From Bacteroidia bacterium (GTDB lineage Bacteria; Bacteroidota; Bacteroidia; NS11-12g; UBA9320), in assembly GCA_013042025.1 (NCBI GenBank), contig JABDQY010000085.1, positions 1-26,604 of the forward strand: a stretch of 26,604 nt of DNA. The letters are read 5' to 3'. Below the pieces are notes generated by a model, which had not been told where the DNA came from, searched no databases, and saw only the letters and a program-made list of their open reading frames with translations. Below, piece after piece: positions 1 to 7,613 of the stretch (its first letter is position 1; each line of letters starts with the position of its first letter). Position numbers and translations under genes: made by a program.

Positions 1-3000
1 TTAATGGCCATTGAACCAATATTTCGAAGTACGTCCAAGTTATCACGTTTTTCACCTTCAACACTTCTTACACCTTTTGTTTTAAATCGTTTGAAGTATC
101 GAACAAGTTCTACAGCATTATCTCCAACCTCTTGAGTGAATTGATCTCCTTTTTCCATATTTCCTGCCTTGTAGTAAATTTCTGCACTAGCAGCTTTAAG
201 TCTAAGGTTCATTGGAAGAATTGATTCTGGCATTACAGTGTAACACTTGTCTAATAGTGCTACTGCAGAATCTAATTTACCTGTATTTGAGAAATAATCC
301 GAAACTTGGATAAACATTGAACGCAAGTTTTGAGGTACAAGCTGAGCCTTATCATCTAAAAATAATTCTCCCTCATCCATTCTACCCCATTCATACACAT
401 TCATCATTTTATCGTATAAGAGATCCATATCATCCATTCCTCTCATTCTTCTGTTTGCTTCGATTGGAAGCAACTGATATGTTAAACCATTATGACGTAA
501 ATATTTGTCAAGGTTCATGTAAACAGAAGATCCGGTTGTTGTTGTCCAATAGATAGGTCTTTTCCAGCCTTCTTTTGCATTGGTAGCAATTATATCCAAC
601 ACAACAATATCTCCCTTGCTTAATCCATTTTTACCGATATCCCATTTAAGCATGTCTACTATTTTATCTTCATCATCCTTCGGAACATAACCAGTGTTTA
701 TAACGGCGTCTTTATCTACTGCTACACTAAACTTTTTGACTGGAAATACATTTACCAGTTCGTTGTTATTTGCACGCTGCATTTTATTTCGATCATCTGA
801 AGTCATATAATCTAGAACTTCATCCAGCGGATAAAACAACTGCTGAGGGAAAGAACTATTTCCAAAATAACGAACATAATCTCTTTTTCCAGAGACAATA
901 CTTTCTGCAGGAATGCTCATTGGAAGAGCTTCAGAATCATACACTTTTCGTCGTAATGCACTAGAGTACCATTCTGTAGGGAGAAGACTTAAGTTTATTA
1001 TCCGAATATCCGTACGAATTCCTTCTACATTTTGTGCATACCACAATGGATAAGTGTCATTATCTCCATTTGTGAAAAGAATTGCATTTTCTTCACAACT
1101 CTCCAAATAGTTTTTCGCAAATGAAATACCTAATTCTCTGTTCGATCGATCGTGATCATCCCAGTTTTGAGTTCCCATTAAAACAGGTGCAGCAAACAAA
1201 GCAATAACTGTTGCTCCTATTGCAGCTGTTGATGCATTTACATATTTCTTAATTAAATCAGCTATAAAGAGCACACTTAATCCAATCCAGATACAAAATG
1301 TTTGGTAAGAACCAACATTGGTATAATCTCGCTCTCTTGGTTCAAGTGGCGGCTGATTAAGATAAATTACGACTAAAACACCTGTGAATAGGAACATTGC
1401 AAGTACTGAAAAGAAATCAAGTTTATTCCTTTTGTATTGAATCAATATACCTAATAATCCCAAGATAAATGGTAAGAAAAAGTACGTGTTTCGTGCTTTA
1501 TTATAGAGCAAACTTTCTGGAATATCATTCTGCGGACCAAGTCTCATTTGATCAATTACACCAATACCAGACAACCAGTTTCCTTGCATTGCATTTCCGC
1601 TAACATTTTGAAGATCGTTTTGGCGACCCACAAAATTCCACATGAAGTACCTCCAATACATCCAACCAATTTGGTATTTAAACATAAATTTAAGGTTGTT
1701 TGAAAACTTGGGTTTTACCATTTCTGCCTGAGCAAGTTGCTGAGCAAGATCTTTATCTCCAGGATTAGCCTGAGACTGTTGTTTTAATTGCTGAATTCTA
1801 TTAAACTGATCTTCCATTCCACACCACAAAGGATAATATTGTGACTTCTCTGTATTATCAGACATACGTGGTAAAATTGTAGAATAGTTGGGATCAAACT
1901 TATAAATTGGTTTTGTCCCTATTTCTTCATACTCCGATTCTCCCCTTCTATATGTTGTTCTTCCTTCATCAATTGCTACCAAACGAGCGTTCCAATAATG
2001 ACCATGCAATAGGGGTCTTTCACCGTACTGTTCACGATTTATATAGCTTAAAAGACTTTGAGCATCTTGAGGGTCATTCATATCTATTGCTGGCTCTGCA
2101 ATCGATCGAATCACAACCATCGAATAAGACGAAAATCCAAGCATTACAAAAGAAAAACACAAGAGTACCAAATTCGCTATTGGTCTGTTTTTTTGTTTCG
2201 TATAATAAAGTCCGAAAGCTGTTGCTCCAGCAATCAATAACATAAAGAATAAAACTCCAGAATTAAACGGTAATCCAAAAGAGTTAACAAATAACAAATC
2301 GAACTTAGCGGCAATTGCTGGAGTCTTTGGAATTATCACCCATTGCAAAAGAGCGATAGAACCAAACCCAATAGCCGTTGCTTTAATAATATTAGACCTA
2401 GAAACAGGATATTTATTTACAAAGTAATAGAATACAATTGCAGGAATAACCAACAAGTTTAAAAGGTGAAGTCCAATACCTAAACCGATAGTGTAGGCAA
2501 CAAAAACGATCCATCGATCAGAACCTGGTTCATTTTTTACGCGTTCCCACTTCAAGATTGCCCAGAAAGCCAATGCCATAAAACAACTTGACGAAGCATA
2601 TACTTCAGCTTCAACAGCACTAAACCAAAATGTATCCATAAAAGTTACAGAAAGAGCTGCAACAATTCCGGCTCCTAAAATCGAAATCGCTGAACTAAGT
2701 TCAATGCTTTTTGCGTTTAAATCTACTCCTACTATCTTTTTTGCAAAGTGTGTTGTAATCCAAAACGTGAACATAACTGTTGCTGCACTTGCCACAGCTG
2801 AAAGCATATTTACAGCAATAGCAACTTCATTTGTCCCTGGTGTTGCAAACATGGCAAACAGTCTTCCTAACATAAGGAACATTGGTGCTCCAGGAGGATG
2901 GACAACTTGCAGCTTATACGCTGCAGATATAAACTCTCCACAATCCCATAAACTCACAGAACGTTCTAAAGTTAAAATGTATACAGCAAGAGCGATAGCA

Positions 3001-3047
3001 AAAGTTAACCATCCTATTACCGTATTAAGCCGTTTGAAATTATTCAT
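1..3047 (-). CDS. DUF2723 (TMEM260-like) membrane protein, probable protein O-mannosyltransferase; C-terminus beyond window
   Basis: The frame is open from an ATG at 3047 down to the window edge, giving 1015 codons without a stop, so the C-terminus lies outside. The N-terminal ~650 residues carry about a dozen hydrophobic segments. Family hallmarks are visible: LWDCGEFI at residues 33-40 followed by HPPGAP at 50-55, and further on a PRERDYTNVGSY stretch. A soluble part begins near residue 650 with TNGDNDTYPLW, typical of Bacteroidota DUF2723 proteins, and residues ~915-985 look like TPR helices. The eukaryotic relative TMEM260 is an O-mannosyltransferase; the acidic residues of the DCGE motif would sit where PMT-fold enzymes have their catalytic loop. 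A role in glycosylating exported proteins is inferred. It diverges from the oxygenase gene across a 129-base gap. I am confident of the family, less so of the activity. Confidence 0.9.
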   Translation of the reverse strand, partial: MNNFKRLNTVIGWLTFAIALAVYILTLERSVSLWDCGEFISAAYKLQVVHPPGAPMFLMLGRLFAMFATPGTNEVAIAVNMLSAVASAATVMFTFWITTHFAKKIVGVDLNAKSIELSSAISILGAGIVAALSVTFMDTFWFSAVEAEVYASSSCFMALAFWAILKWERVKNEPGSDRWIVFVAYTIGLGIGLHLLNLLVIPAIVFYYFVNKYPVSRSNIIKATAIGFGSIALLQWVIIPKTPAIAAKFDLLFVNSFGLPFNSGVLFFMLLIAGATAFGLYYTKQKNRPIANLVLLCFSFVMLGFSSYSMVVIRSIAEPAIDMNDPQDAQSLLSYINREQYGERPLLHGHYWNARLVAIDEGRTTYRRGESEYEEIGTKPIYKFDPNYSTILPRMSDNTEKSQYYPLWCGMEDQFNRIQQLKQQSQANPGDKDLAQQLAQAEMVKPKFSNNLKFMFKYQIGWMYWRYFMWNFVGRQNDLQNVSGNAMQGNWLSGIGVIDQMRLGPQNDIPESLLYNKARNTYFFLPFILGLLGILIQYKRNKLDFFSVLAMFLFTGVLVVIYLNQPPLEPRERDYTNVGSYQTFCIWIGLSVLFIADLIKKYVNASTAAIGATVIALFAAPVLMGTQNWDDHDRSNRELGISFAKNYLESCEENAILFTNGDNDTYPLWYAQNVEGIRTDIRIINLSLLPTEWYSSALRRKVYDSEALPMSIPAESIVSGKRDYVRYFGNSSFPQQLFYPLDEVLDYMTSDDRNKMQRANNNELVNVFPVKKFSVAVDKDAVINTGYVPKDDEDKIVDMLKWDIGKNGLSKGDIVVLDIIATNAKEGWKRPIYWTTTTGSSVYMNLDKYLRHNGLTYQLLPIEANRRMRGMDDMDLLYDKMMNVYEWGRMDEGELFLDDKAQLVPQNLRSMFIQVSDYFSNTGKLDSAVALLDKCYTVMPESILPMNLRLKAASAEIYYKAGNMEKGDQFTQEVGDNAVELVRYFKRFKTKGVRSVEGEKRDNLDVLRNIGSMAI

Positions 3048-3117
3048 ATTAGTTGATGTTCAGAATTCTAAACGGCGAAAATAAAGGTTTTAGTTTTTCT
3101 AAATGGTAAAAAAATGT

Positions 3118-3154
3118 TTTGATTTCCATAAGCCCAAGATTGGGTGTACTTTTG
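3118..3154 (+). promoter_or_regulatory. Bacteroidota-type promoter for the oxygenase gene
   Basis: TACTTTTG at 3147-3154 matches the Bacteroidota -7 element TAnnTTTG. A TTTG at 3118-3121 could be the -33 element, but the 25-base spacer is a little long for the usual 17-23. The predicted transcript would start about 15 bases before the ATG at 3177. The divergent DUF2723 gene has only a one-mismatch -7 candidate (TATTTTCG, minus strand, 3083-3076). Confidence 0.45.
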
Positions 3155-3176
3155 AACTGCAATAGAAGAGACCAAT

Positions 3177-4019
3177 ATGCAAGTAGGTGATTACCAAATC
3201 TTAAACCGAAGTTTTGATGAATTAATTCAATACGCTAAGGATAGTCATAATAAATATGTAAATGCTCAACCTTTCCCAAGTATATATTTCGACAATTTTT
3301 TCAATGAAAGCTTTTTAAGTGAGGTATTGGATGAATTCCCGAATTTGGGAGATAAAAGTGATATTCAATATAACAATCCCAACGAGGTAAAATTAGCGAG
3401 TCGCGGGGAACAAAAGTTTGGCAAAAAAACCAAAGTTCTTATGCATTTTCTAAATTCTGAACCTTTTCTAAACTTTCTTACAGAACTTTCTGGAATAGAG
3501 AAATTGCTGCCAGACCCCTATTTTGAAGGTGGAGGATGTCATCAAATTAAACCAGGAGGGATGCTCAAGATTCATGCAGATTTCAACAAACACCGAATTA
3601 CAGGTTTAGATAGACGATTAAACTTTTTAATTTATTTGAACAAAGATTGGAAAGAAGAGTATGGCGGGCATTTTGAATTGTGGAATACAGATATGACCGA
3701 AAGTAAAGCAAAAATTCTTCCTTTATTTAATCGAGTTGCAATGTTTTCAACTACTGACTTTTCATACCATGGACACCCAGATAAATTAACTTGCCCACCA
3801 GACAGAAGTAGAAAATCCTTGGCACTATATTACTACACAAATGGCAGACCGAAAGAAGAAGTAAATGAGGGGCTAGAAGACCATACTACGCTATTTAAGG
3901 AACGAAAAGGAGATGTCTCAGAAGGTTCAATGAAGAATTACAACAAAATTGTAAACCTGGCAATTGATCTTATGCCACCACTATTATATCGAACGATTCG
4001 AAACATTAGAAAGAAATAA
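3177..4019 (+). CDS. 2OG-Fe(II) oxygenase family protein
   Basis: This 280-residue protein has the double-stranded beta-helix dioxygenase signature. The iron triad is H133 and D135 (in KIHADFNKH) with a distal His in YHGHPD (H198, or less likely H200). R212 in SRKSLALYYY is placed to bind 2-oxoglutarate. The YGGHFELW segment at 162-169 is the usual middle strand of the PF13640-type prolyl-4-hydroxylase-like family. It has no signal peptide, so it should be cytoplasmic. The start is an ATG 17 bases after a promoter-like element. The next gene, a methyltransferase, begins about 5 bases after its stop, so the two are probably cotranscribed. The substrate cannot be read from the sequence; a glycan or lipid precursor is one possibility given the neighbours, and an amino acid side chain is another. 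Confidence 0.85.
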   Translation: MQVGDYQILNRSFDELIQYAKDSHNKYVNAQPFPSIYFDNFFNESFLSEVLDEFPNLGDKSDIQYNNPNEVKLASRGEQKFGKKTKVLMHFLNSEPFLNFLTELSGIEKLLPDPYFEGGGCHQIKPGGMLKIHADFNKHRITGLDRRLNFLIYLNKDWKEEYGGHFELWNTDMTESKAKILPLFNRVAMFSTTDFSYHGHPDKLTCPPDRSRKSLALYYYTNGRPKEEVNEGLEDHTTLFKERKGDVSEGSMKNYNKIVNLAIDLMPPLLYRTIRNIRKK

Positions 4020-4023
4020 AATC

Positions 4024-4920
4024 TTGGAAAATCATTTAATTATTAATACTTGTCCGGTTTGCAAAGGAGAAAAATTCAAACCTAGTATTGCTGTACCAGA
4101 CTGGCTGGTATCTAACGAGACGTTTAATATTGTAGCTTGTGAAAGTTGTGATTTTAGATTCATTGAAAATGCTCCTTTACCTGAAAATGCTGGCAAGTAC
4201 TACGAAACGGAGGAATATGTTGAACATAGCGATACAAAGAAGGGACTCGTGAATATAATCTATCATTTTGCTCGAAAGCGAATGATGAAGTATAAGCAGC
4301 GATTAATTTCAGATGTTACTATTGGCAAAAAGTTGTTGGACATAGGTTCTGGTTCTGGATATTTTTTAAACTATATGAAAAATCAGAACTACAACGTAAC
4401 AGGAGTAGAAATTAGTGATAAAGCAGTAAAGCTTTGTAAAGAAAAATATGACATCACAGCTTTTTCTCCAACTCAACTGATTAATGGTGAAATCTCAGAA
4501 AGCTTCGATGTTGTAACTATGTGGCATGTTTTTGAACATGTGTATAGCTATGATGAATATTTTGAAAGGCTCCATTCTGGATTATCAGATAATGGAACAT
4601 TAATCATTGCCATGCCCAATCATCAGTGTTTTGAAGCGAGCTATTACGGTAAATATTGGAACGGTTATGATACCCCTAGGCATTTATGGCATTTTGTTCC
4701 AGATACTTTTAGAAGATTTGTTGAGGCCAGAGGATTTAAACTTGTGAAAATGAAAAAATTGCCTCTTGATCCTTTTTATAATTCTATGATTAGTGCTTCT
4801 TACAAAAAGAGGTTTACCTTCCTTCCTTTTACCTTTTTCATTGGTTTAATTTCTTGGTTTATGGCATTATTTTCCTTCCAGAAATCAAGTTCAATAGTCT
4901 ATTTTCTCCAGAAAAAGTAA
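4024..4920 (+). CDS. class I SAM-dependent methyltransferase with N-terminal zinc ribbon
   Basis: The start chosen is TTG at 4024, giving 298 residues and placing the CPVC motif near the N-terminus as usual for this family. An in-frame ATG at 3964 would add 20 residues and overlap the oxygenase gene by 56 bases, and those residues look like read-through of the other frame. Two cysteine pairs (CPVC and CESC) form a likely zinc ribbon. SAM motif I is LLDIGSGSGYFL, followed by an acidic VTGVEIS strand, then MWHVFEHV and AMPNHQ, and the YDTPRHLWHF motif typical of Methyltransf_23 proteins. A hydrophobic segment near the C-terminus (LPFTFFIGLISWFMALF) suggests membrane association. Relatives act in O-antigen and other surface glycan pathways; the substrate here is unknown. 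It ends 3 bases before the converging stop of the T9SS gene. Confidence 0.82.
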   Translation: MENHLIINTCPVCKGEKFKPSIAVPDWLVSNETFNIVACESCDFRFIENAPLPENAGKYYETEEYVEHSDTKKGLVNIIYHFARKRMMKYKQRLISDVTIGKKLLDIGSGSGYFLNYMKNQNYNVTGVEISDKAVKLCKEKYDITAFSPTQLINGEISESFDVVTMWHVFEHVYSYDEYFERLHSGLSDNGTLIIAMPNHQCFEASYYGKYWNGYDTPRHLWHFVPDTFRRFVEARGFKLVKMKKLPLDPFYNSMISASYKKRFTFLPFTFFIGLISWFMALFSFQKSSSIVYFLQKK

Positions 4921-4923
4921 CTG

Positions 4924-5718
4924 TTATTGCTTAATAAGGTGCTTCATAAAGATAGCATCTTTGTCAATCACTTTTAAAACGTACATTCCGGATGTTAGAT
5001 TACTTAAATCAATTTTGTGATCAAAAGGAATTGACTTCACCTGTTTCATTTCAGAATTGTATATTTCAATTTTAGCCTTACTGGAAACTATCCCTGAGAT
5101 ATTAAGATCGCTTAGAATTGGATTAGGGTATGCTCTAAGTTCTAACCTTTTAAATGATGAAACCATTGCTGATATATTTTCAGAAAGAGTAAGTGTGTCA
5201 ATAAGAACATTATCACCTCCAGTTGAATTAGAATTATTTGTAGCTAGCACTGCACAATAAATATCAACGTCTCCGGTGCCTGACTCAGGTGCCACCCAAT
5301 CTACACTCCATGAAACAAAACCGTTGCTAGATGTGCTTGCAAATTTGTGCGTTGCTCGACTAGAATTTTGAAGAGCACTTACTTCATTATTTCCAGTTGT
5401 ATCAAATACACCAATTGGGTTTCCAGATGAATCTTCACACATCATCTCAAATCCCCAGACTTGAACATTCATTTTTGTAGCTGATACGGTAAATGTATAC
5501 GTTTCCCCTGGAATATACCCTGCAGCTGGTATATTAGTAGAAATCATCTCCTGCGGCGTAGGTATTTTTGGACCATGACAGCCTCCGTTAGTAGCACATG
5601 TACCGCCATCTGTGGAAGAACCTGTTCTTCCTCCTGGAGAACCTCCCCTGTTTGACATTAGAGCTATAGAGCCAACTATCAGTAAAAGTGTTTTAATAGT
5701 ATTCGTGTTAAGTTTCAT
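4924..5718 (-). CDS. T9SS-exported protein with choice-of-anchor-V/Reeler-like domain
   Basis: With the ATG at 5718 this is 264 residues and begins with a clear signal peptide (MKLNTNTIKTLLLIVGSIAL). The frame extends to an ATG at 5778, but that would put 20 extra residues before the signal peptide, and a -7-like element lies between the two starts, so the shorter form is preferred. After a Gly-rich stretch comes C41 and C47-H48 (CATNGGCHG), a CX5CH arrangement, then a beta-rich domain of about 140 residues resembling the Reeler-like domain NCBI calls choice-of-anchor V. Residues ~194-264 form a type A T9SS sorting domain, with AYPNP at 196-200 and LTSGMYVLKV near the end. The protein is therefore predicted to be carried across the outer membrane and secreted or anchored on the surface. 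Its function is unknown. Confidence 0.85.
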   Translation of the reverse strand: MKLNTNTIKTLLLIVGSIALMSNRGGSPGGRTGSSTDGGTCATNGGCHGPKIPTPQEMISTNIPAAGYIPGETYTFTVSATKMNVQVWGFEMMCEDSSGNPIGVFDTTGNNEVSALQNSSRATHKFASTSSNGFVSWSVDWVAPESGTGDVDIYCAVLATNNSNSTGGDNVLIDTLTLSENISAMVSSFKRLELRAYPNPILSDLNISGIVSSKAKIEIYNSEMKQVKSIPFDHKIDLSNLTSGMYVLKVIDKDAIFMKHLIKQ

Positions 5719-5741
5719 TTCTTTTTTGAACGTTTGAAATC

Positions 5742-5749
5742 CAAAAGTA
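5742..5749 (-). promoter_or_regulatory. -7 promoter element for the T9SS gene
   Basis: Read on the minus strand, 5749-5742 is TACTTTTG, matching TAnnTTTG. It lies 23 bases before the ATG at 5718 and inside the longer version of the reading frame, which supports the shorter start. I find no convincing -33 element. Confidence 0.4.
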
Positions 5750-5779
5750 AGAAAATACACTTTGTTTTTCTGTTTCATT

Positions 5780-5810
5780 TTTGAGATGTTAAGAATTTTA
5801 GTAAATTTGC
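5780..5810 (+). promoter_or_regulatory. Promoter of the rimP-nusA-infB operon
   Basis: TTTG at 5780-5783, an 18-base spacer, then TAAATTTGC at 5802-5810. This is the best match in the window to the Bacteroidota housekeeping promoter. Transcription would start near 5815, only about 15 bases before the leader hairpin at 5829. Confidence 0.65.
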
Positions 5811-5828
5811 TGCAAATATTAAAAGAGG

Positions 5829-5854
5829 AAAAGGGGTTGAATAACCCCTTTTTT
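5829..5854 (+). terminator. Terminator-like hairpin in the rimP operon leader (possible attenuator)
   Basis: AAAAGGGGTT (5829-5838) pairs perfectly with AACCCCTTTT (5843-5852) around a GAAT loop. The right arm runs into six consecutive T residues (5849-5854), so the plus-strand RNA has the form of an intrinsic terminator. It lies after the predicted promoter and before the rimP start at 5868, so it would act on the operon's own leader. It could also stop antisense read-through arriving from the methyltransferase gene. The structure is seen directly; regulation is inferred. Confidence 0.6.
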
Positions 5855-5859
5855 CTTAC

Positions 5860-5889
5860 ATGAAATTTTGGAAATCAAGAAAACAATAA
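5860..5889 (+). other. Short ATG reading frame overlapping the rimP start
   Basis: ATG at 5860 opens a nine-codon frame (MKFWKSRKQ, stop 5887-5889) that begins 5 bases after the leader hairpin's T run and overlaps the TTG start of rimP out of frame. It is the only ATG near the rimP start. It may be chance, or a leader peptide that affects rimP initiation. Confidence 0.2.
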
Positions 5890-6332
5890 CAGATTTAATC
5901 CAGCAGGAATTGGAAGGGTCAGATCATTTCTTAGTTTCAGTTGAAAGCAACGAAGCTGGGAATAGTTATAAATTCTTCATTGACGGAAAAGAAGGGGTTG
6001 GTATCAAAGTTTGCAGTAAGTTGAGTAGAACCGTATCTGCAGTAATAGATGAGATGGACTTAGGAGACTCTCCCTTTCGATACGAGATTTCTTCACCCGG
6101 TGCCGATAAGCCGTTGGTTGACAAGCGTCAATACTTTCAGCATATAGGAAGAAAACTAAATATAGAATGCAAAGATGATCTTGTGTTTGAAGGAGAACTT
6201 AAAGAAGTAATGGACGACCATCTTATTTTGGAAGTTTTCGTATCAAAACACAAAAAAGAACAGAAAAACATACTGTTTGATAATATAATTAAAAGTAAAG
6301 TAATAATATCCTTTAAACGTAAAAAGAAATGA
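5868..6332 (+). CDS. rimP: ribosome maturation factor RimP
   Basis: The 154-residue product fits RimP, which binds the 30S subunit during late maturation. The N-terminal alpha/beta domain (about 1-78) contains the FFIDGKEGVGIKVCSKLSR segment, where family members usually have a conserved hydrophobic-D-G-hydrophobic run. The ISSPGADKPL motif at about residues 81-90 starts the C-terminal SH3-like domain. The start is TTG at 5868, since an in-frame stop lies at 5838-5840 and no ATG occurs between; the nearby ATG at 5860 is out of frame. It overlaps nusA by 4 bases (ATGA). The operon order rimP-nusA-infB is conserved across bacteria and confirms the call. Confidence 0.93.
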   Translation: MEIKKTITDLIQQELEGSDHFLVSVESNEAGNSYKFFIDGKEGVGIKVCSKLSRTVSAVIDEMDLGDSPFRYEISSPGADKPLVDKRQYFQHIGRKLNIECKDDLVFEGELKEVMDDHLILEVFVSKHKKEQKNILFDNIIKSKVIISFKRKKK

Positions 6333-7564
6333 GCTTACAACTAGTAGAATCTTTCTCAGAATTCAAAGAATTTAAAAATATTGACAGAGCCACAATGATG
6401 CGTGTTCTTGAAGACGTATTTAGAACAATGATTAGAAGAAAATATGGTTCAGATGATAATTTTGATGTAATTGTTAATACAGATAACGGAGATTTGGAAA
6501 TTTACCGTAATCGCGAGATAGTTGATGAAGGTGAAGTAGAAGATTCCAACAAAGAAATCAGCATTTCAGAAGCTAAAAAGCTTGAAGATGATTACGAAAT
6601 TGGTGAGGAAGCTATCGAAGAAATTAGCATGTCAGATTTCGGAAGAAGAACAATCCTAACTGCACGTCAAACATTATTATCTAAAGTTCTAGAATTAGAA
6701 AAAGACGAATTCTATAAAAAGTACAAAGATCGTGTTGGGGAAATTGTTGTTGGTGAAGTATATCAAATCTGGAAAAATGAAATAATGATTTTGGATGATG
6801 AAGGAAATGAACTAATTCTTCCAAAACGTGAAATGATTCCACGTGACTTCTTCAAAAAAGGAGACAACGTGAGAGCGGTTGTGCTTCGAGTTGAGATGTA
6901 CAATTCAAATCCAAAAGTTATTTTGTCTCGAACTGCACCTGAATTCTTGGAACGATTATTTGAATTAGAAGTACCTGAAATTCTGGATGGTTTAATTACA
7001 GTTAAGAAAATTGTACGTGAACCAGGTGAAAGAGCTAAAGTAGCAGTAGAAAGCTATGACGATAGAATAGATCCTGTTGGAGCTTGTGTGGGTATGAAAG
7101 GAAGTAGAATTCATGGTATTGTACGTGAATTAAAAAATGAAAATATTGATGTAATTAACTTTACCTCAAATACACAACTGCTCATTCAAAGAAGCTTAAG
7201 TCCTGCTAAAATCTCTTCTATTGCATTAGATGAGGAAACTAGCAAGGCTGATGTATTCTTGCCCGCAGACCAAGTATCTTTAGCAATTGGAAAAGGTGGA
7301 CACAACATTAAACTTGCAAGCAAACTTGTAGGGTACGGTATTGATGTTTATAGAGAAACAAATGAAGGTGAAGAAATGGATGTTGATTTGGATGAATTTG
7401 CGGATGAAATAGATGAGTGGATCTTAGATGAACTGAAAAAGATTGGCTTGGATACAGCTAAAAGTGTTCTTGATATGACCAATGAAGATTTGGTTTCAAG
7501 AACTGAACTTGAGATAGAAACAATTACAGAAATTAAGAAAATATTAGAAGCAGAATTTGATTAA
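6329..7564 (+). CDS. nusA: transcription termination/antitermination protein NusA
   Basis: NusA binds RNA polymerase and nascent RNA and modulates pausing, termination and antitermination. In the 411 residues the domains run in order: N-terminal polymerase-binding domain (1-~130), S1 RNA-binding domain (~136-200, beginning VGEIVVGEVYQIW), then two KH domains whose GxxG loops are GMKG at 255-258 and GKGG at 321-324. The PKVILSRTAPEFLERLFELE linker between S1 and KH1 is strongly family-specific. The C-terminus (~360-411) is one acidic helix-hairpin-helix unit, shorter than the two acidic repeats of E. coli NusA. The gene is translationally coupled to rimP (ATGA overlap) and precedes infB by 49 bases. 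Confidence 0.96.
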   Translation: MSLQLVESFSEFKEFKNIDRATMMRVLEDVFRTMIRRKYGSDDNFDVIVNTDNGDLEIYRNREIVDEGEVEDSNKEISISEAKKLEDDYEIGEEAIEEISMSDFGRRTILTARQTLLSKVLELEKDEFYKKYKDRVGEIVVGEVYQIWKNEIMILDDEGNELILPKREMIPRDFFKKGDNVRAVVLRVEMYNSNPKVILSRTAPEFLERLFELEVPEILDGLITVKKIVREPGERAKVAVESYDDRIDPVGACVGMKGSRIHGIVRELKNENIDVINFTSNTQLLIQRSLSPAKISSIALDEETSKADVFLPADQVSLAIGKGGHNIKLASKLVGYGIDVYRETNEGEEMDVDLDEFADEIDEWILDELKKIGLDTAKSVLDMTNEDLVSRTELEIETITEIKKILEAEFD

Positions 7565-7592
7565 ATAATACAATATGGATTAAAGTATTATT
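7564..7592 (+). other. A+T-rich inverted repeat between nusA and infB
   Basis: AATAATAC (7564-7571) and GTATTATT (7585-7592) can form a perfect 8-bp stem with a 13-base loop, starting on the last base of the nusA stop codon. Only two more T residues follow, so termination would be weak; an RNA processing or stability element is possible. A second tiny repeat, ACGCTAAGCGT at 7601-7611, sits 2 bases before the infB ATG. Functional meaning is unproven. Confidence 0.35.
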
Positions 7593-7613
7593 TTCGAACG
7601 ACGCTAAGCGTAG

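Noticed and set aside
1907..3084. Several plus-strand frames of 60-126 codons opposite the DUF2723 gene
   Set aside because: They lie antisense to a continuous 1015-codon frame with clear family motifs and show no recognisable domain.
3048..3176. Possible tRNA or small RNA in the largest gaps (also 20778-20907)
   Set aside because: No cloverleaf, T-loop GTTCRA motif or strong GC-rich stem seen; the gaps are explained by promoters.
3964..4023. ATG start for the methyltransferase inside the oxygenase gene
   Set aside because: The extra residues look like out-of-frame reading of the oxygenase C-terminus; the TTG at 4024 fits the family better, though the ATG cannot be excluded.
4948..4962. AAAGAT-AGC-ATCTTT perfect 6-bp inverted repeat near the 4920/4924 convergence
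   Set aside because: It lies within the T9SS sorting-domain coding sequence, is short and A+T-rich with no adjoining T run, so a terminator is not supported.
5719..5778. Longer N-terminus of the T9SS protein
   Set aside because: It would place 20 residues before an obvious signal peptide and cover a -7 promoter element.
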